64,000 nt of DNA from Bacteroides ilei (GTDB lineage Bacteria > Bacteroidota > Bacteroidia > Bacteroidales > Bacteroidaceae), in contig NZ_LT635801.1 of the NCBI RefSeq assembly GCF_900128495.1, positions 3,434,946 through 3,498,945 on the forward strand, in the 5' to 3' direction. The notes under the pieces were generated by a model. That model saw only the letters and a list, made by a program, of their open reading frames with translations. It was not told the DNA's origin and searched no databases. Positions 1 through 9,801 of the stretch are shown in pieces. Positions within the stretch are counted from its first letter, which is position 1, and every line of letters starts with the position of its first letter. The translations under genes and the position numbers were made by a program.

Positions 1-106
<106 letters not shown>

Positions 107-112
107 ATCAAG

Positions 113-147
113 GCCCCGAGGTCAGTCCGACTTCGGGGCTTTTTTTG
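113..147 (+). terminator. rRNA operon terminator
   Basis: GCCCCGAGGTC and GACTTCGGGGC form an 11-bp stem with one G-U pair and a short loop, followed by seven T. It sits about 7 bp after the 5S end. Confidence 0.92.
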
Positions 148-337
148 TGCATGTTACTCTGATATTTGTTTATTTTCCCGTTTTTTTATTTTCTATCGTT
201 TTTAATTTGCACTTTCTTAATAAAAAGAATATCTTTAAATGTTTTTGTAATAGACAACTTCAAATAGTTATTGTTATCAATCTGAAACAATATAGATATT
301 TTGCAGCATATTTAGGTTGGATTATTAAATATCGGAT

Positions 338-368
338 ATTGTCCTGGTTATGAAAAAGTGTATATTTG
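338..368 (+). promoter_or_regulatory. Bacteroides-type promoter of the V-ATPase operon
   Basis: TATATTTG at 361-368 fits the TAnnTTTG -7 consensus. ATTG at 338-341 lies 19 bp upstream as the -33 element. The predicted transcript would begin near 373, giving a leader of about 55 nt. The rest of 148-428 is AT-rich and shows no gene I can support. Confidence 0.65.
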
Positions 369-428
369 GAGAAAATTGTATATGTTATTTTTTAGTGAGA
401 GTTTAAATTAATTTTATATTTTAAGATC

Positions 429-1019
429 ATGGGAAACAATATTCAGAAGCTTACTGATAAAATCTATCGTGAGGGTGTTGAAAAAGGAAATGAAGAAGCT
501 CAGCGATTGATAAATGAAGCTCAACAAAAGGCTCAGAAATTGATTGCCGATGCACAAAAGGAGGCTGAGTCTATTATTGCCGATGCTCATAAATCGGCTG
601 ATGAGTTGGCCGAGAATACAAAATCGGAGCTTAAATTGTTTGCTAGACAGGCTGTCAATGCATTGAAGACTGAGGTGACTGATCTGTTGACGAATCAGAC
701 TGTAACCGATGCAGTGAAGGGGGTTACGGCCGATAAGGATTTTCTGAACAAGTTTATTCTGTCATTGGCTGTCCAATGGGCCGAGAAAGAGGAAATTGTG
801 ATATCTGTCAATGATGCGGAAGCCTTGAAAAAGTATTTTGCTTCTAAAGCTAAGGCGCTGCTTGACAAAGGAGTCAGGATAGAGGAAGTGAACGGTATGA
901 AGTCCTTATTCTCAATTACACCTGCTGACGGTTCATATAAGGTGACATTCGGAGAAGAAGAATTTGAAAACTTTTTCAAGGATTTCCTTCGTCCGCAATT
1001 AGTTGAAATGTTGTTTTAA
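429..1019 (+). CDS. ntpE: V/A-type ATPase subunit E (peripheral stalk)
   Basis: This 196-residue protein matches the E subunit in length and architecture. Residues about 1-65 form a charged, alanine-rich helix with repeats such as NEAQQKAQKL and ADAQKEAESI, typical of the peripheral stalk coiled coil that pairs with G/H. A globular C-terminal domain follows, which in the family contacts the A3B3 head. The next gene starts 9 bp later and the A, B, D, I and K genes follow on the same strand. No separate G/H gene is visible. The start MGNNIQ is the first ATG after the promoter at 361. Confidence 0.88.
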   Translation: MGNNIQKLTDKIYREGVEKGNEEAQRLINEAQQKAQKLIADAQKEAESIIADAHKSADELAENTKSELKLFARQAVNALKTEVTDLLTNQTVTDAVKGVTADKDFLNKFILSLAVQWAEKEEIVISVNDAEALKKYFASKAKALLDKGVRIEEVNGMKSLFSITPADGSYKVTFGEEEFENFFKDFLRPQLVEMLF

Positions 1020-1028
1020 CCTTAAATT

Positions 1029-1868
1029 ATGAGTACGTATTATTGTCTGGTGGCTGGCTTGCCCGATATTTCATTGGAAGACGGGAAGCTCAGTTATTCA
1101 GTAGCTGATTTTAGGATGGATCTGTATCCGGAGCTGTCGGGCAAAGATCGGAGGTTGGTAGATCTTTTTTATCTGCAGTATGACAATGCCGATTTATTGA
1201 AGCTTTTGAAGAGCAAGGATGCTGAGACTGGTGGAAAAGGAAACTTTTCTGCGGAGGATCTGGTGTCTTTGATTGATGTGGTGCGTGACGGAGATGTTCC
1301 GGATAAGAAATATCCTTCTTACATGGCTGACTTTATCACTCGGTACATACAGCTTCCTGCAGAAGAAATATATAGGGCAGAGGATATGCTTTCTTCCTTA
1401 TATTACGCTTATGCGATGGCATGTAGCAATCCGTTCATTTCTTCCTGGTTCGAATTTAATCTGAATGTCAATAATATTCTGGCAGCTTTGGTTGCACGTA
1501 AGTATAAGATGGATGTGGTGGAATGCATTGTTGGAAATACAACGGTATGTGACCAGCTACGTTCTTCGAATGCCCGTGATTTCGGATTGACGGAAATGGT
1601 CGGTTATTTTGAACCGGTGCAACGTATTGCAGAAATTGAAGATCTGGTGGAACGTGAAAAGAAGATTGACCAGCTGAAATGGAAATGGCTGGAGGATGAG
1701 TCTTTTTTCCACTATTTCACTATTGAACGTTTGTTCGTTTTCCTGCTGGAGCTAGAGATGATTGGACGTTGGGTATCGTTGGATAAGGAAAAGGGAAATG
1801 AATTGTTCCGTCGGATGATTCAGAATCTGAAGAATGAGGTTCAGATTCCCGAAGAGTTTAGAAAATAG
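1029..1868 (+). CDS. DUF2764 protein of the V-ATPase operon
   Basis: This 279-residue soluble protein begins MSTYYCLVAGLPDISLED, the characteristic start of the DUF2764 family, which sits between the E and A subunit genes in Bacteroidales and spirochaete ATPase operons. The sequence is acidic, has no membrane segment or signal peptide, and contains no nucleotide-binding motif I can see. No recognisable subunit C is encoded in the operon, so this gene is the natural candidate to replace it (the socket between rotor ring and central stalk); that role is inference from position and helical, acidic character. It lies 9 bp after ntpE and 14 bp before ntpA, so it is probably co-translated with them. 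Confidence 0.85.
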   Translation: MSTYYCLVAGLPDISLEDGKLSYSVADFRMDLYPELSGKDRRLVDLFYLQYDNADLLKLLKSKDAETGGKGNFSAEDLVSLIDVVRDGDVPDKKYPSYMADFITRYIQLPAEEIYRAEDMLSSLYYAYAMACSNPFISSWFEFNLNVNNILAALVARKYKMDVVECIVGNTTVCDQLRSSNARDFGLTEMVGYFEPVQRIAEIEDLVEREKKIDQLKWKWLEDESFFHYFTIERLFVFLLELEMIGRWVSLDKEKGNELFRRMIQNLKNEVQIPEEFRK

Positions 1869-1882
1869 TAAAATTAAATAAA

Positions 1883-3640
1883 ATGGCAACAAAAGGAACT
1901 GTTTTAGGTGTTATTGCTAATATGGTAACACTGACTGTCGACGGTCCGGTATCCCAGAATGAAATCTGTTATATCCATACCGGAGGTGACCGTTTGATGG
2001 CGGAAGTTATCAAGGTGGTAGGCAAGAACGTATATGTCCAGGTGTTTGAAAGTACCCGTGGACTTAAAGTGGGAGCTGAAGCCGAATTTACCGGTCACAT
2101 GTTGGAAGTGACATTGGGACCAGGCATGCTGTCGAAAAATTACGATGGCTTGCAGAATGACCTCGACAAGATGGAAGGCGTTTTCTTGAAGAGAGGACAG
2201 TATACTTATCCGTTGGATAAGGAAAAGAAGTGGCTGTTCAAGCCTATAGTGAAAGAAGGAGATGAAGTGGGTCCTTCAGCTTGGTTGGGCGAAGTGGAAG
2301 AGAATCATCAGCCATTGAAAATTATGGTACCGTTCCAGTTGACAGGAAAATATAAAGTAAAATCAATAGTACCGGAGGGTGAATATACGATTGAAGATAC
2401 TGTTGTAGTCCTGACAGATAAGAATGGTAAAGAAATTCCTGTGAATATGATCCAGAAGTGGCCGGTCAAGAAGGCTATGACCAATTATCTGGAAAAACCG
2501 CGTCCCTATAAATTGCTTGAAACCGGTGTGCGTGTCCTTGATACGTTGAATCCGATTGTTGAAGGGGGAACAGGGTTTATTCCCGGTCCGTTCGGAACAG
2601 GAAAGACCGTTTTGCAGCATGCTATATCCAAACAGGCTGAAGCCGATATCGTTATTATCGCTGCCTGTGGTGAACGTGCGAATGAAGTCGTTGAAATCTT
2701 TACGGAGTTTCCGGAACTGGTCGACCCTCATACAGGGCGTAAGCTGATGGAACGTACTATTATCGTTGCGAATACGTCAAATATGCCGGTTGCTGCCCGT
2801 GAAGCTTCTGTCTATACGGCAATGACGATGGCCGAATTCTATCGGGCTATGGGATTGAAGGTCTTGCTGATGGCCGATTCTACTTCACGTTGGGCACAGG
2901 CGTTGCGTGAGATGTCTAACCGTATGGAAGAGTTGCCTGGACCGGATGCGTTCCCGATGGACCTGTCGGCTATCATTTCCAATTTCTATGGACGTGCCGG
3001 TTATGTGCATCTGTATAACGGGCAGACTGGTTCCATTACCTTTATCGGTACGGTATCACCGGCCGGAGGTAATCTGAAGGAGCCTGTGACCGAAAATACC
3101 AAGAAGGTTGCGCGTTGTTTCTATGCTTTGGAACAGGAACGTGCCGACCGCAAACGTTATCCGGCTGTCAACCCTATTGATTCTTATTCTAAATACCTCG
3201 AATATCCGGAATTTGAAGATTATATAACCAAACGTATCAATGACCAGTGGATCGGGAAGGTAAATGAATTGAAGACACGTTTGCTTCGTGGTAAGGAAAT
3301 TGCCGAACAGATCAATATCTTGGGTGATGACGGAGTTCCTGTAGAATACCATGAAACATTCTGGAAATCGGAACTGATAGACTTTGTGATTTTGCAGCAG
3401 GATGCGTTTGATGAGGTCGATTCGGTTACTCCGATGGAACGTCAGGAGGAGATTGTAGATATGGTTATCGATATTTGCCGTGCTGATTTCAAGTTTGATA
3501 ACTTCATAGAGGTTATGAACTATTTCAAGAAGATGATCAATATCTGTAAGCAGATGAACTACTCCAAATATAAGTCTGAACAATATGAGGAGTTCCGTAA
3601 ACAGTTGGATGAACTGGTTGCCGAGAGGCGTGTGAAATAA
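1883..3640 (+). CDS. ntpA: V/A-type ATPase catalytic subunit A
   Basis: The 585-residue catalytic subunit carries the Walker A motif GPFGTGKT at residues 235-242 and the catalytic glutamate in CGERANE (Glu264). The bulge region typical of A subunits, absent from F-type beta, lies between about residues 110 and 190. Three copies with three B subunits form the head that hydrolyses or makes ATP. The P-loop has Thr where many V-ATPases have Ser (GPFGSGKT), a conservative change. The gene follows DUF2764 by 14 bp and precedes ntpB by 30 bp. The start MATKGTV gives the normal family length. Confidence 0.97.
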   Translation: MATKGTVLGVIANMVTLTVDGPVSQNEICYIHTGGDRLMAEVIKVVGKNVYVQVFESTRGLKVGAEAEFTGHMLEVTLGPGMLSKNYDGLQNDLDKMEGVFLKRGQYTYPLDKEKKWLFKPIVKEGDEVGPSAWLGEVEENHQPLKIMVPFQLTGKYKVKSIVPEGEYTIEDTVVVLTDKNGKEIPVNMIQKWPVKKAMTNYLEKPRPYKLLETGVRVLDTLNPIVEGGTGFIPGPFGTGKTVLQHAISKQAEADIVIIAACGERANEVVEIFTEFPELVDPHTGRKLMERTIIVANTSNMPVAAREASVYTAMTMAEFYRAMGLKVLLMADSTSRWAQALREMSNRMEELPGPDAFPMDLSAIISNFYGRAGYVHLYNGQTGSITFIGTVSPAGGNLKEPVTENTKKVARCFYALEQERADRKRYPAVNPIDSYSKYLEYPEFEDYITKRINDQWIGKVNELKTRLLRGKEIAEQINILGDDGVPVEYHETFWKSELIDFVILQQDAFDEVDSVTPMERQEEIVDMVIDICRADFKFDNFIEVMNYFKKMINICKQMNYSKYKSEQYEEFRKQLDELVAERRVK

Positions 3641-3670
3641 TAGGGCAAATCATTAATTATCAGAAAGAAA

Positions 3671-4990
3671 ATGGCAACAAAAGCTTTTCAAAAAATATAT
3701 ACTCAAATTAGCCAGATAACAAAAGCTACCTGTTCCCTGAAGGCTACAGGAGTAGGATATGATGAGCTGGCTATGGTAAACGGCAAACTGGCCCAGGTGG
3801 TGAAGATTGCCGGTGATGATGTAACGCTTCAGGTTTTTGAAGGTACGGAAGGTATTCCGACCAATTCTGAAGTGGTATTCTTGGGAAAGGCACCTACGTT
3901 GAAAGTCAGTGAGCAGTTGGCCGGACGTTTCTTCAATGCTTTCGGAGAGCCGATTGATGGAGGTCCGGAAATTGAAGGAACGGAGGTGGAAATCGGTGGC
4001 CCTTCGGTCAATCCGGTCCGTCGTAAACAGCCTTCCGAACTGATCGCAACCGGTATTGCCGGTATTGACTTGAACAATACACTGGTTTCAGGACAGAAAA
4101 TCCCGTTCTTTGCCGATCCGGACCAGCCTTTTAACCAGGTTATGGCAATGGTGGCTTTACGTGCGCAGACCGACAAGATTATTTTGGGTGGTATGGGTAT
4201 GACAAACGATGACTATCTGTATTTTAAGAATGTATTTTCTAATGCCGGTGCACTGGACCGTATCATCAGTTTTATGAATACTACCGAGGATCCTCCGGTA
4301 GAACGTCTGTTGATTCCAGATATGGCTTTGACTGCAGCTGAATATTTTGCTGTAGAGCATAATGAGAAGGTTCTGGTTCTATTGACCGATATGACATCGT
4401 ATGCCGATGCGTTGGCTATTGTATCAAACCGTATGGATCAGATTCCGTCGAAAGATTCCATGCCGGGCTCTTTGTATTCCGATTTGGCTAAGATTTATGA
4501 AAAGGCTGTACAGTTTCCAAGTGGAGGTTCCATTACCATCATAGCTGTAACTACATTGTCGGGAGGTGATATTACTCACGCTGTACCGGATAATACCGGT
4601 TATATTACTGAGGGACAGCTTTTCTTGCGTCGTGACAGTGATATCGGTAAGGTAATTGTAGACCCATTCCGTTCATTGTCACGTTTGAAGCAGTTGGTAA
4701 GCGGTAAGAAGACGCGTAAGGATCATCCGCAAGTGATGAATGCGGCCGTTCGTCTGTATGCCGATGCCGCCAATGCGAAGACTAAGATGGAAAATGGTTT
4801 CGATCTGACGAATTATGATGAGCGTGCTTTGGCTTTTGCTAAGGATTATGCAAACCAGTTGCTGGCTATCGATGTCAATTTGGATACGACCGAGATGCTG
4901 GATGTAACTTGGGGGTTGTTCAGCAAATATTTCAAACCGGAAGAAGTGAATATCAAGAAGGAGTTTGTTGACCAGTATTGGAAGAAGTGA
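3671..4990 (+). CDS. ntpB: V/A-type ATPase regulatory subunit B
   Basis: At 439 residues this is the non-catalytic B subunit, related to subunit A but lacking an intact P-loop (the equivalent region reads SGQKIPFFADPD). The conserved block near PSGGSITIIAVTTLSGGDITH and the SLSRLKQL segment, which supplies an arginine to the neighbouring catalytic site in this family, are present. It lies between ntpA and ntpD in the standard operon order. Confidence 0.96.
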   Translation: MATKAFQKIYTQISQITKATCSLKATGVGYDELAMVNGKLAQVVKIAGDDVTLQVFEGTEGIPTNSEVVFLGKAPTLKVSEQLAGRFFNAFGEPIDGGPEIEGTEVEIGGPSVNPVRRKQPSELIATGIAGIDLNNTLVSGQKIPFFADPDQPFNQVMAMVALRAQTDKIILGGMGMTNDDYLYFKNVFSNAGALDRIISFMNTTEDPPVERLLIPDMALTAAEYFAVEHNEKVLVLLTDMTSYADALAIVSNRMDQIPSKDSMPGSLYSDLAKIYEKAVQFPSGGSITIIAVTTLSGGDITHAVPDNTGYITEGQLFLRRDSDIGKVIVDPFRSLSRLKQLVSGKKTRKDHPQVMNAAVRLYADAANAKTKMENGFDLTNYDERALAFAKDYANQLLAIDVNLDTTEMLDVTWGLFSKYFKPEEVNIKKEFVDQYWKK

Positions 4991-5009
4991 TTCATAAACA
5001 GACAGAAAT

Positions 5010-5615
5010 ATGGCTATAAAGTTTCAATATAACAAGACTTCGTTGCAACAGCTTGAGAAACAGCTCAAGATCCGTGTGCGTACGCTGCCTATTATCAAGA
5101 ATAAGGAGAGTGCGTTGCGGCTGGAGGTAAAGCGTTGTAAGACTGAGGCAACGGAGTTGGAAGAAAGTCTGGAAGAACAAATCCAGATGTACGAAGCCAT
5201 GTTCGCCCTTTGGAATGAATTCGATACTTCATTGATAAAAGTGAAGGATGTTCATCTGGGAGTTCGCAAGATTGCCGGAGTACGTGTACCGTTACTCGAA
5301 GATGTAGATTTTGAAATATCTCCTTTTAGTTTGTTCAGTAGTCCGAAATGGTATGCCGATGGTATCCATATCTTGAAAGGATTGGCGAGAACGGCTATTG
5401 AACGGGAATTTACGCTGGCAAAATTAGGCTTGCTGGAACATGCGCGTAAGAAGACGACGCAGAAAGTGAATCTGTTCGAAAAAGTACAGATTCCGGGATA
5501 TCAGGATGCTTTGAGAAAAATCAAACGTTTCATGGAAGATGAAGAGAATCTGTCGAAATCGTCTCAAAAGATTCTGAAATCGCTACAGGAAAAAAGAAAG
5601 GAGGCTGAAGTATGA
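5010..5615 (+). CDS. ntpD: V/A-type ATPase central stalk subunit D
   Basis: The 201-residue protein starts MAIKFQYNKTSLQQLEKQLK and is helical and charged at both ends, as expected for the antiparallel coiled coil of the rotor shaft. The C-terminal part (RIKIRRF-like charged helix ending in KSLQEKRKEAEV) is the second coiled-coil arm. In other V/A-ATPases D pairs with subunit F; no F gene is visible in the operon. The stop overlaps the start of ntpI by four bases (ATGA), which suggests translational coupling. Confidence 0.92.
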   Translation: MAIKFQYNKTSLQQLEKQLKIRVRTLPIIKNKESALRLEVKRCKTEATELEESLEEQIQMYEAMFALWNEFDTSLIKVKDVHLGVRKIAGVRVPLLEDVDFEISPFSLFSSPKWYADGIHILKGLARTAIEREFTLAKLGLLEHARKKTTQKVNLFEKVQIPGYQDALRKIKRFMEDEENLSKSSQKILKSLQEKRKEAEV

Positions 5616-7420
5616 TTGCTAAAATGAAAAAGCTGACGTTCCTTGTCTTTTATAAGGAATATGAAGATTTCCTGAAAGGTATCCGTGATTTGGGGGTGGT
5701 ACATGTCGTTACCAAGTCTCAGGGATCTGCTGAAAATGTCGAATTGCAGGATACTTTGAAACTGTCGGCCCGGTATGCATCTGCCATAAAGATGTTGCAG
5801 GGGTTGAATGTGGAAAAGGATGGTTTGCATTCTGATGATTCCCGGAAGGGGGAAGATATTCTGGCAGAGATAGAAAGCCTGCAGCAGAAAATGCAGCAGC
5901 TGATGTATCAGAAGCAGTTGCTGGATAAGGAAATCGCGACCCTTGATCCTTGGGGAAATTTTGATCCGCAAAATATAACGCGTTTACATGATGCAGGTTA
6001 TAATATCAGTTTCTTTGTCTGTTCTGAGAAGCAGTTTAAGGAGGAGTGGACAGAGATGTACCATGCAACAGTAATTAATACAGTCGGGTCTAAGCTCTAT
6101 TTTATAACGGTGACACCTGTAGGTGAAGTCGTGGACCTTGATGTGGAAGCTGTTCGTCTGCCTGAAGTTTCTTTGGATACCTTGCAGCATAAGGTTGAAG
6201 ATCTGACGGCTATGGAAACAGAAATCAACGGAAGACTAAAAAATATTGCAGCATCTTCAATACCTGGCTTGCAGAAAGCTCAGGCTGAAGTTTGTTCCCG
6301 CATTGAGTTTTCTAAAGTCGTATTGAATACCGATTCTTTGGCAGACAATAAGCTGATGCTGTTGGAAGGGTGGATTCCGGTCAAACAGCTGGAAGAAGTG
6401 AAAAGGTTCCTGGATACACAGGAAGTATATTATGAAGTTTCCGATCCGACACCGGATGATGATGTCCCGATTTTATTGGACAATAAAGGATTTTTCCGAC
6501 TGTTCGAACCGATTATGCGTTTGTATATGCTTCCGAAGTATAACGAACTGGATCTTACTCCATTTTTTGCTCCGTTCTTCATGTTGTTCTTCGGCTTGTG
6601 TCTGGGAGATTCGGGGTATGGGGCCTTTATTTTGTTGGCAGTGACTTTATACCGTCTGTTTGCCAAAAAGATCAGTCAGTCTATGAAACCAATATTGACG
6701 TTGGTGCAACTGTTGGGTGCCGCGACAATGGTATGTGGTTTGTTGACTGGAACCTGTTTCGGCTTCAGTCTTTATGATATCCATATACCGTTCTTCCAGC
6801 ATATGAAGGATACTGTGTTCCTGGACAACCAGCAGATGTTTAATCTTTCGTTGATTTTAGGAGCTGTACAGATTATTTTTGGTATGATTCTGAAAGCAGT
6901 GAACCAGACCATCCAGTTAGGGTTCAAGTATGCTGTAGGTACCATCGGATGGTTATTTATCCTGGTAAGTTCGGCAGTTGCATTTGCCGCTCCGGGACTT
7001 ATGCCGATGGGAGGTACGGTGCATTTGGGCATTCTGGCTATCGGTGCATTGATGGTATATCTCTATAATAGTCCTGATAAGAATGTATTCGTCAATATCG
7101 GACTTGGCTTATGGGACAGTTATAACATGGCAACCGGTCTGCTGGGTGATATCCTTTCGTATGTGCGTCTGTTTGCTTTGGGATTATCAGGTGGCATCCT
7201 GGCAAGCGTATTCAACAGTCTGGCTGAGGGAATGAGTCCGGACAATATTATTGCCGGTCCGATTGTGATGGTCTTGATATTTGTAATCGGCCATTCAATC
7301 AATATGTTTATGAATGTTTTGGGTGCGATGGTTCATCCGATGCGTCTGACTTTCGTCGAGTTCTTCAAGAATTCGGGATATGAAGGTGGAGGTAAAGAAT
7401 ATAAGCCATTTAAAAAATAA
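5612..7420 (+). CDS. ntpI: V/A-type ATPase membrane subunit I (a)
   Basis: The 602-residue protein has a soluble N-terminal half with coiled-coil stretches (residues about 1-300) and a C-terminal half with about seven membrane helices, the subunit I/a architecture. The membrane half includes FFMLFFGLCLGDSGYG and the motif DILSYVRLFALGLSGG, whose arginine is the conserved one facing the rotor ring. This is the stator half of the ion channel. The start overlaps the ntpD stop, and ntpK follows after 33 bp. Confidence 0.95.
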   Translation: MIAKMKKLTFLVFYKEYEDFLKGIRDLGVVHVVTKSQGSAENVELQDTLKLSARYASAIKMLQGLNVEKDGLHSDDSRKGEDILAEIESLQQKMQQLMYQKQLLDKEIATLDPWGNFDPQNITRLHDAGYNISFFVCSEKQFKEEWTEMYHATVINTVGSKLYFITVTPVGEVVDLDVEAVRLPEVSLDTLQHKVEDLTAMETEINGRLKNIAASSIPGLQKAQAEVCSRIEFSKVVLNTDSLADNKLMLLEGWIPVKQLEEVKRFLDTQEVYYEVSDPTPDDDVPILLDNKGFFRLFEPIMRLYMLPKYNELDLTPFFAPFFMLFFGLCLGDSGYGAFILLAVTLYRLFAKKISQSMKPILTLVQLLGAATMVCGLLTGTCFGFSLYDIHIPFFQHMKDTVFLDNQQMFNLSLILGAVQIIFGMILKAVNQTIQLGFKYAVGTIGWLFILVSSAVAFAAPGLMPMGGTVHLGILAIGALMVYLYNSPDKNVFVNIGLGLWDSYNMATGLLGDILSYVRLFALGLSGGILASVFNSLAEGMSPDNIIAGPIVMVLIFVIGHSINMFMNVLGAMVHPMRLTFVEFFKNSGYEGGGKEYKPFKK

Positions 7421-7915
<495 letters not shown>

Positions 7916-7942
7916 TAGTCTTTTGTAGGTCTTATAATTGAG

Positions 7943-7982
7943 GGCATCTTGTGGTCTTGTGGGTCGCAAGATGCCTTTTTTT
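7943..7982 (+). terminator. V-ATPase operon terminator
   Basis: GGCATCTTG at 7943-7951 and CAAGATGCC at 7967-7975 form a 9-bp perfect stem followed by seven T. Confidence 0.9.
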
Positions 7983-8060
7983 GTAATTATTTGTAAAAAA
8001 GTGATACAATATGTGCATAAAAAAACATTTCGTTTTTCCCGTAATACAATATTTTTTTCC

Positions 8061-8068
8061 TAACTTTG
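8061..8068 (+). promoter_or_regulatory. -7 element upstream of the GT3 glycogen synthase gene
   Basis: TAACTTTG matches TAnnTTTG and lies 28 bp before the start codon. I could not find a convincing -33 partner at the usual spacing. Confidence 0.55.
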
Positions 8069-8096
8069 GCGCTGATTAGAAATAATATAGACAAAA

Positions 8097-9764
8097 ATGA
8101 AGGAGCTATTGAAACCTGATTACATTTTCGAATCTAGTTGGGAAGTGTGCAATAAGGTTGGCGGCATTTATACAGTCTTATCTACAAGGGCAAAAACCTT
8201 GCAGGACGCATTTCCTGACAGGATTTTCTTTATCGGGCCTGATTTTTGGCTGGAAAAGGAGAACCCATTGTTTTCCGAAGATGAAAAATTATTGGAAGCA
8301 TGGCGTAGGCATGCTATAGAGCGGGATGGGTTAAAAATAAGGATTGGCAGATGGAATATACCTGGGAATCCTATCACTATATTGGTAGACTTTACTCCAT
8401 TTTATGCTCAGAAAAACGACATTTATACCAAAGCGTGGGAAGATTTTAAAGTAGATTCACTTCATGCATATGGCGATTATGATGAAGCTTCAATGTTTTC
8501 ATATGCTGCAGGTAAGGTCGTTGAAAGTTTTTATCGGTATAATTTGAGTGTACAGGATAAAGTCATTTATCAGGCACATGAATGGATGACCGGTATGGGA
8601 GCTTTGTATCTGAAAAAACATGTTCCGGAAATAGCGACGATTTTTACAACACACGCAACTTCTATCGGACGTTCCATAGCCGGGAACAATAAACCTCTGT
8701 ATGATTATTTGTTTGCTTATAACGGTGACCAAATGGCACGTGAGCTTAATATGGAATCCAAACATTCTATAGAAAAGCAGACTGCTCATAATGTGGATTG
8801 TTTCACTACCGTAAGTGAAATTACCAATAATGAATGCAAAGAATTGTTGGATAAGCCGGCTGACGTTATTCTGATGAACGGTTTTGAAGATGATTTTGTC
8901 CCGAAAGCAAATGTCTTTTCCAAAAAGCGTAAGCATGCTCGGGAGATGTTCCTGAATCTGGCAAATAAACTGTTGGGAACGAGATTAAGCGATGATACAT
9001 TAATTATCGGAACGAGCGGACGTTATGAGTTCAAGAATAAAGGTATCAATGTGTATCTGGAATCGTTGAACCGCTTGACGCGCGACAAAAATCTCAAGAA
9101 GGATGTTCTTGCATTCATATATGTTCCCAGTTGGGTCGGCGATGTCCGTGAAGACCTGCTTGAACGGTTGAAGAGCGATAAGGATTATGATACTCCTTTG
9201 GAATGTCCGTTCATTACCCATTGGCTGCATAATATGAGCCATGACCAGGTTCTGGATATGTTGAAGTATATGAATATGTCGAATGCGGCAGATTCAAAGG
9301 TGAAGGTGATTTTTGTGCCCTGCTATCTGGATGCCAGGGATGGTATTTTGAATGAAAGCTATTACGACTTGTTGATAGGACTTGACTTGAGTGTATATCC
9401 TTCCTATTATGAACCGTGGGGATATACTCCTTTGGAAAGTATTGCTTTCAAGGTTCCTACTATTACCACCGATCTTGCCGGATTTGGATTATGGGTGAAT
9501 TCATTGAAGGGAGGAAAATATTCGGAACTGAAAGATGGTGTGAAAGTGATACACCGTACCGATTATAACTATTCTGAAGTAGCTGATGCTATCAGGGATA
9601 CTATATCTGAATTCTCAAATCTCTCGAATGGGGAAATAAATAAAATCAGAAGGAATGCGGCTGCTATAGCTGAAAAGGCTTTGTGGAAACATTTTATCCA
9701 GTATTACTATGAAGCGTATGACGTTGCTTTGCGCAATAGGGATAAACGCTTGTCTGCTAATTAA
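8097..9764 (+). CDS. Glycogen synthase, GT3 (eukaryote-like) family
   Basis: This 555-residue glycosyltransferase opens with FESSWEVCNKVGGIYTVLST, which matches the donor-site loop of eukaryotic-type (GT3) glycogen synthases (EVANKVGGIYTVL). The C-terminal Rossmann half includes SYYEPWGYTPLES, with the conserved glutamates of the retaining GT-B fold. It would extend alpha-1,4-glucan, with UDP-glucose as the expected donor from family knowledge. It is shorter than animal and yeast enzymes and lacks their long regulatory tails. A glucan phosphorylase gene follows 37 bp later, so synthesis and breakdown are encoded together. No branching enzyme or glgC is in the window. Confidence 0.9.
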   Translation: MKELLKPDYIFESSWEVCNKVGGIYTVLSTRAKTLQDAFPDRIFFIGPDFWLEKENPLFSEDEKLLEAWRRHAIERDGLKIRIGRWNIPGNPITILVDFTPFYAQKNDIYTKAWEDFKVDSLHAYGDYDEASMFSYAAGKVVESFYRYNLSVQDKVIYQAHEWMTGMGALYLKKHVPEIATIFTTHATSIGRSIAGNNKPLYDYLFAYNGDQMARELNMESKHSIEKQTAHNVDCFTTVSEITNNECKELLDKPADVILMNGFEDDFVPKANVFSKKRKHAREMFLNLANKLLGTRLSDDTLIIGTSGRYEFKNKGINVYLESLNRLTRDKNLKKDVLAFIYVPSWVGDVREDLLERLKSDKDYDTPLECPFITHWLHNMSHDQVLDMLKYMNMSNAADSKVKVIFVPCYLDARDGILNESYYDLLIGLDLSVYPSYYEPWGYTPLESIAFKVPTITTDLAGFGLWVNSLKGGKYSELKDGVKVIHRTDYNYSEVADAIRDTISEFSNLSNGEINKIRRNAAAIAEKALWKHFIQYYYEAYDVALRNRDKRLSAN

Positions 9765-9801
9765 TAACGTTGAATCATTATTATACTAAATTAAAAGTGA
9801 T

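Noticed and set aside
147..353. Open frame of 68 codons just after the 5S terminator
   Set aside because: It starts in the terminator T run, is made of low-complexity Phe/Ile/Tyr residues from AT-rich DNA, and ends in the V-ATPase promoter region.
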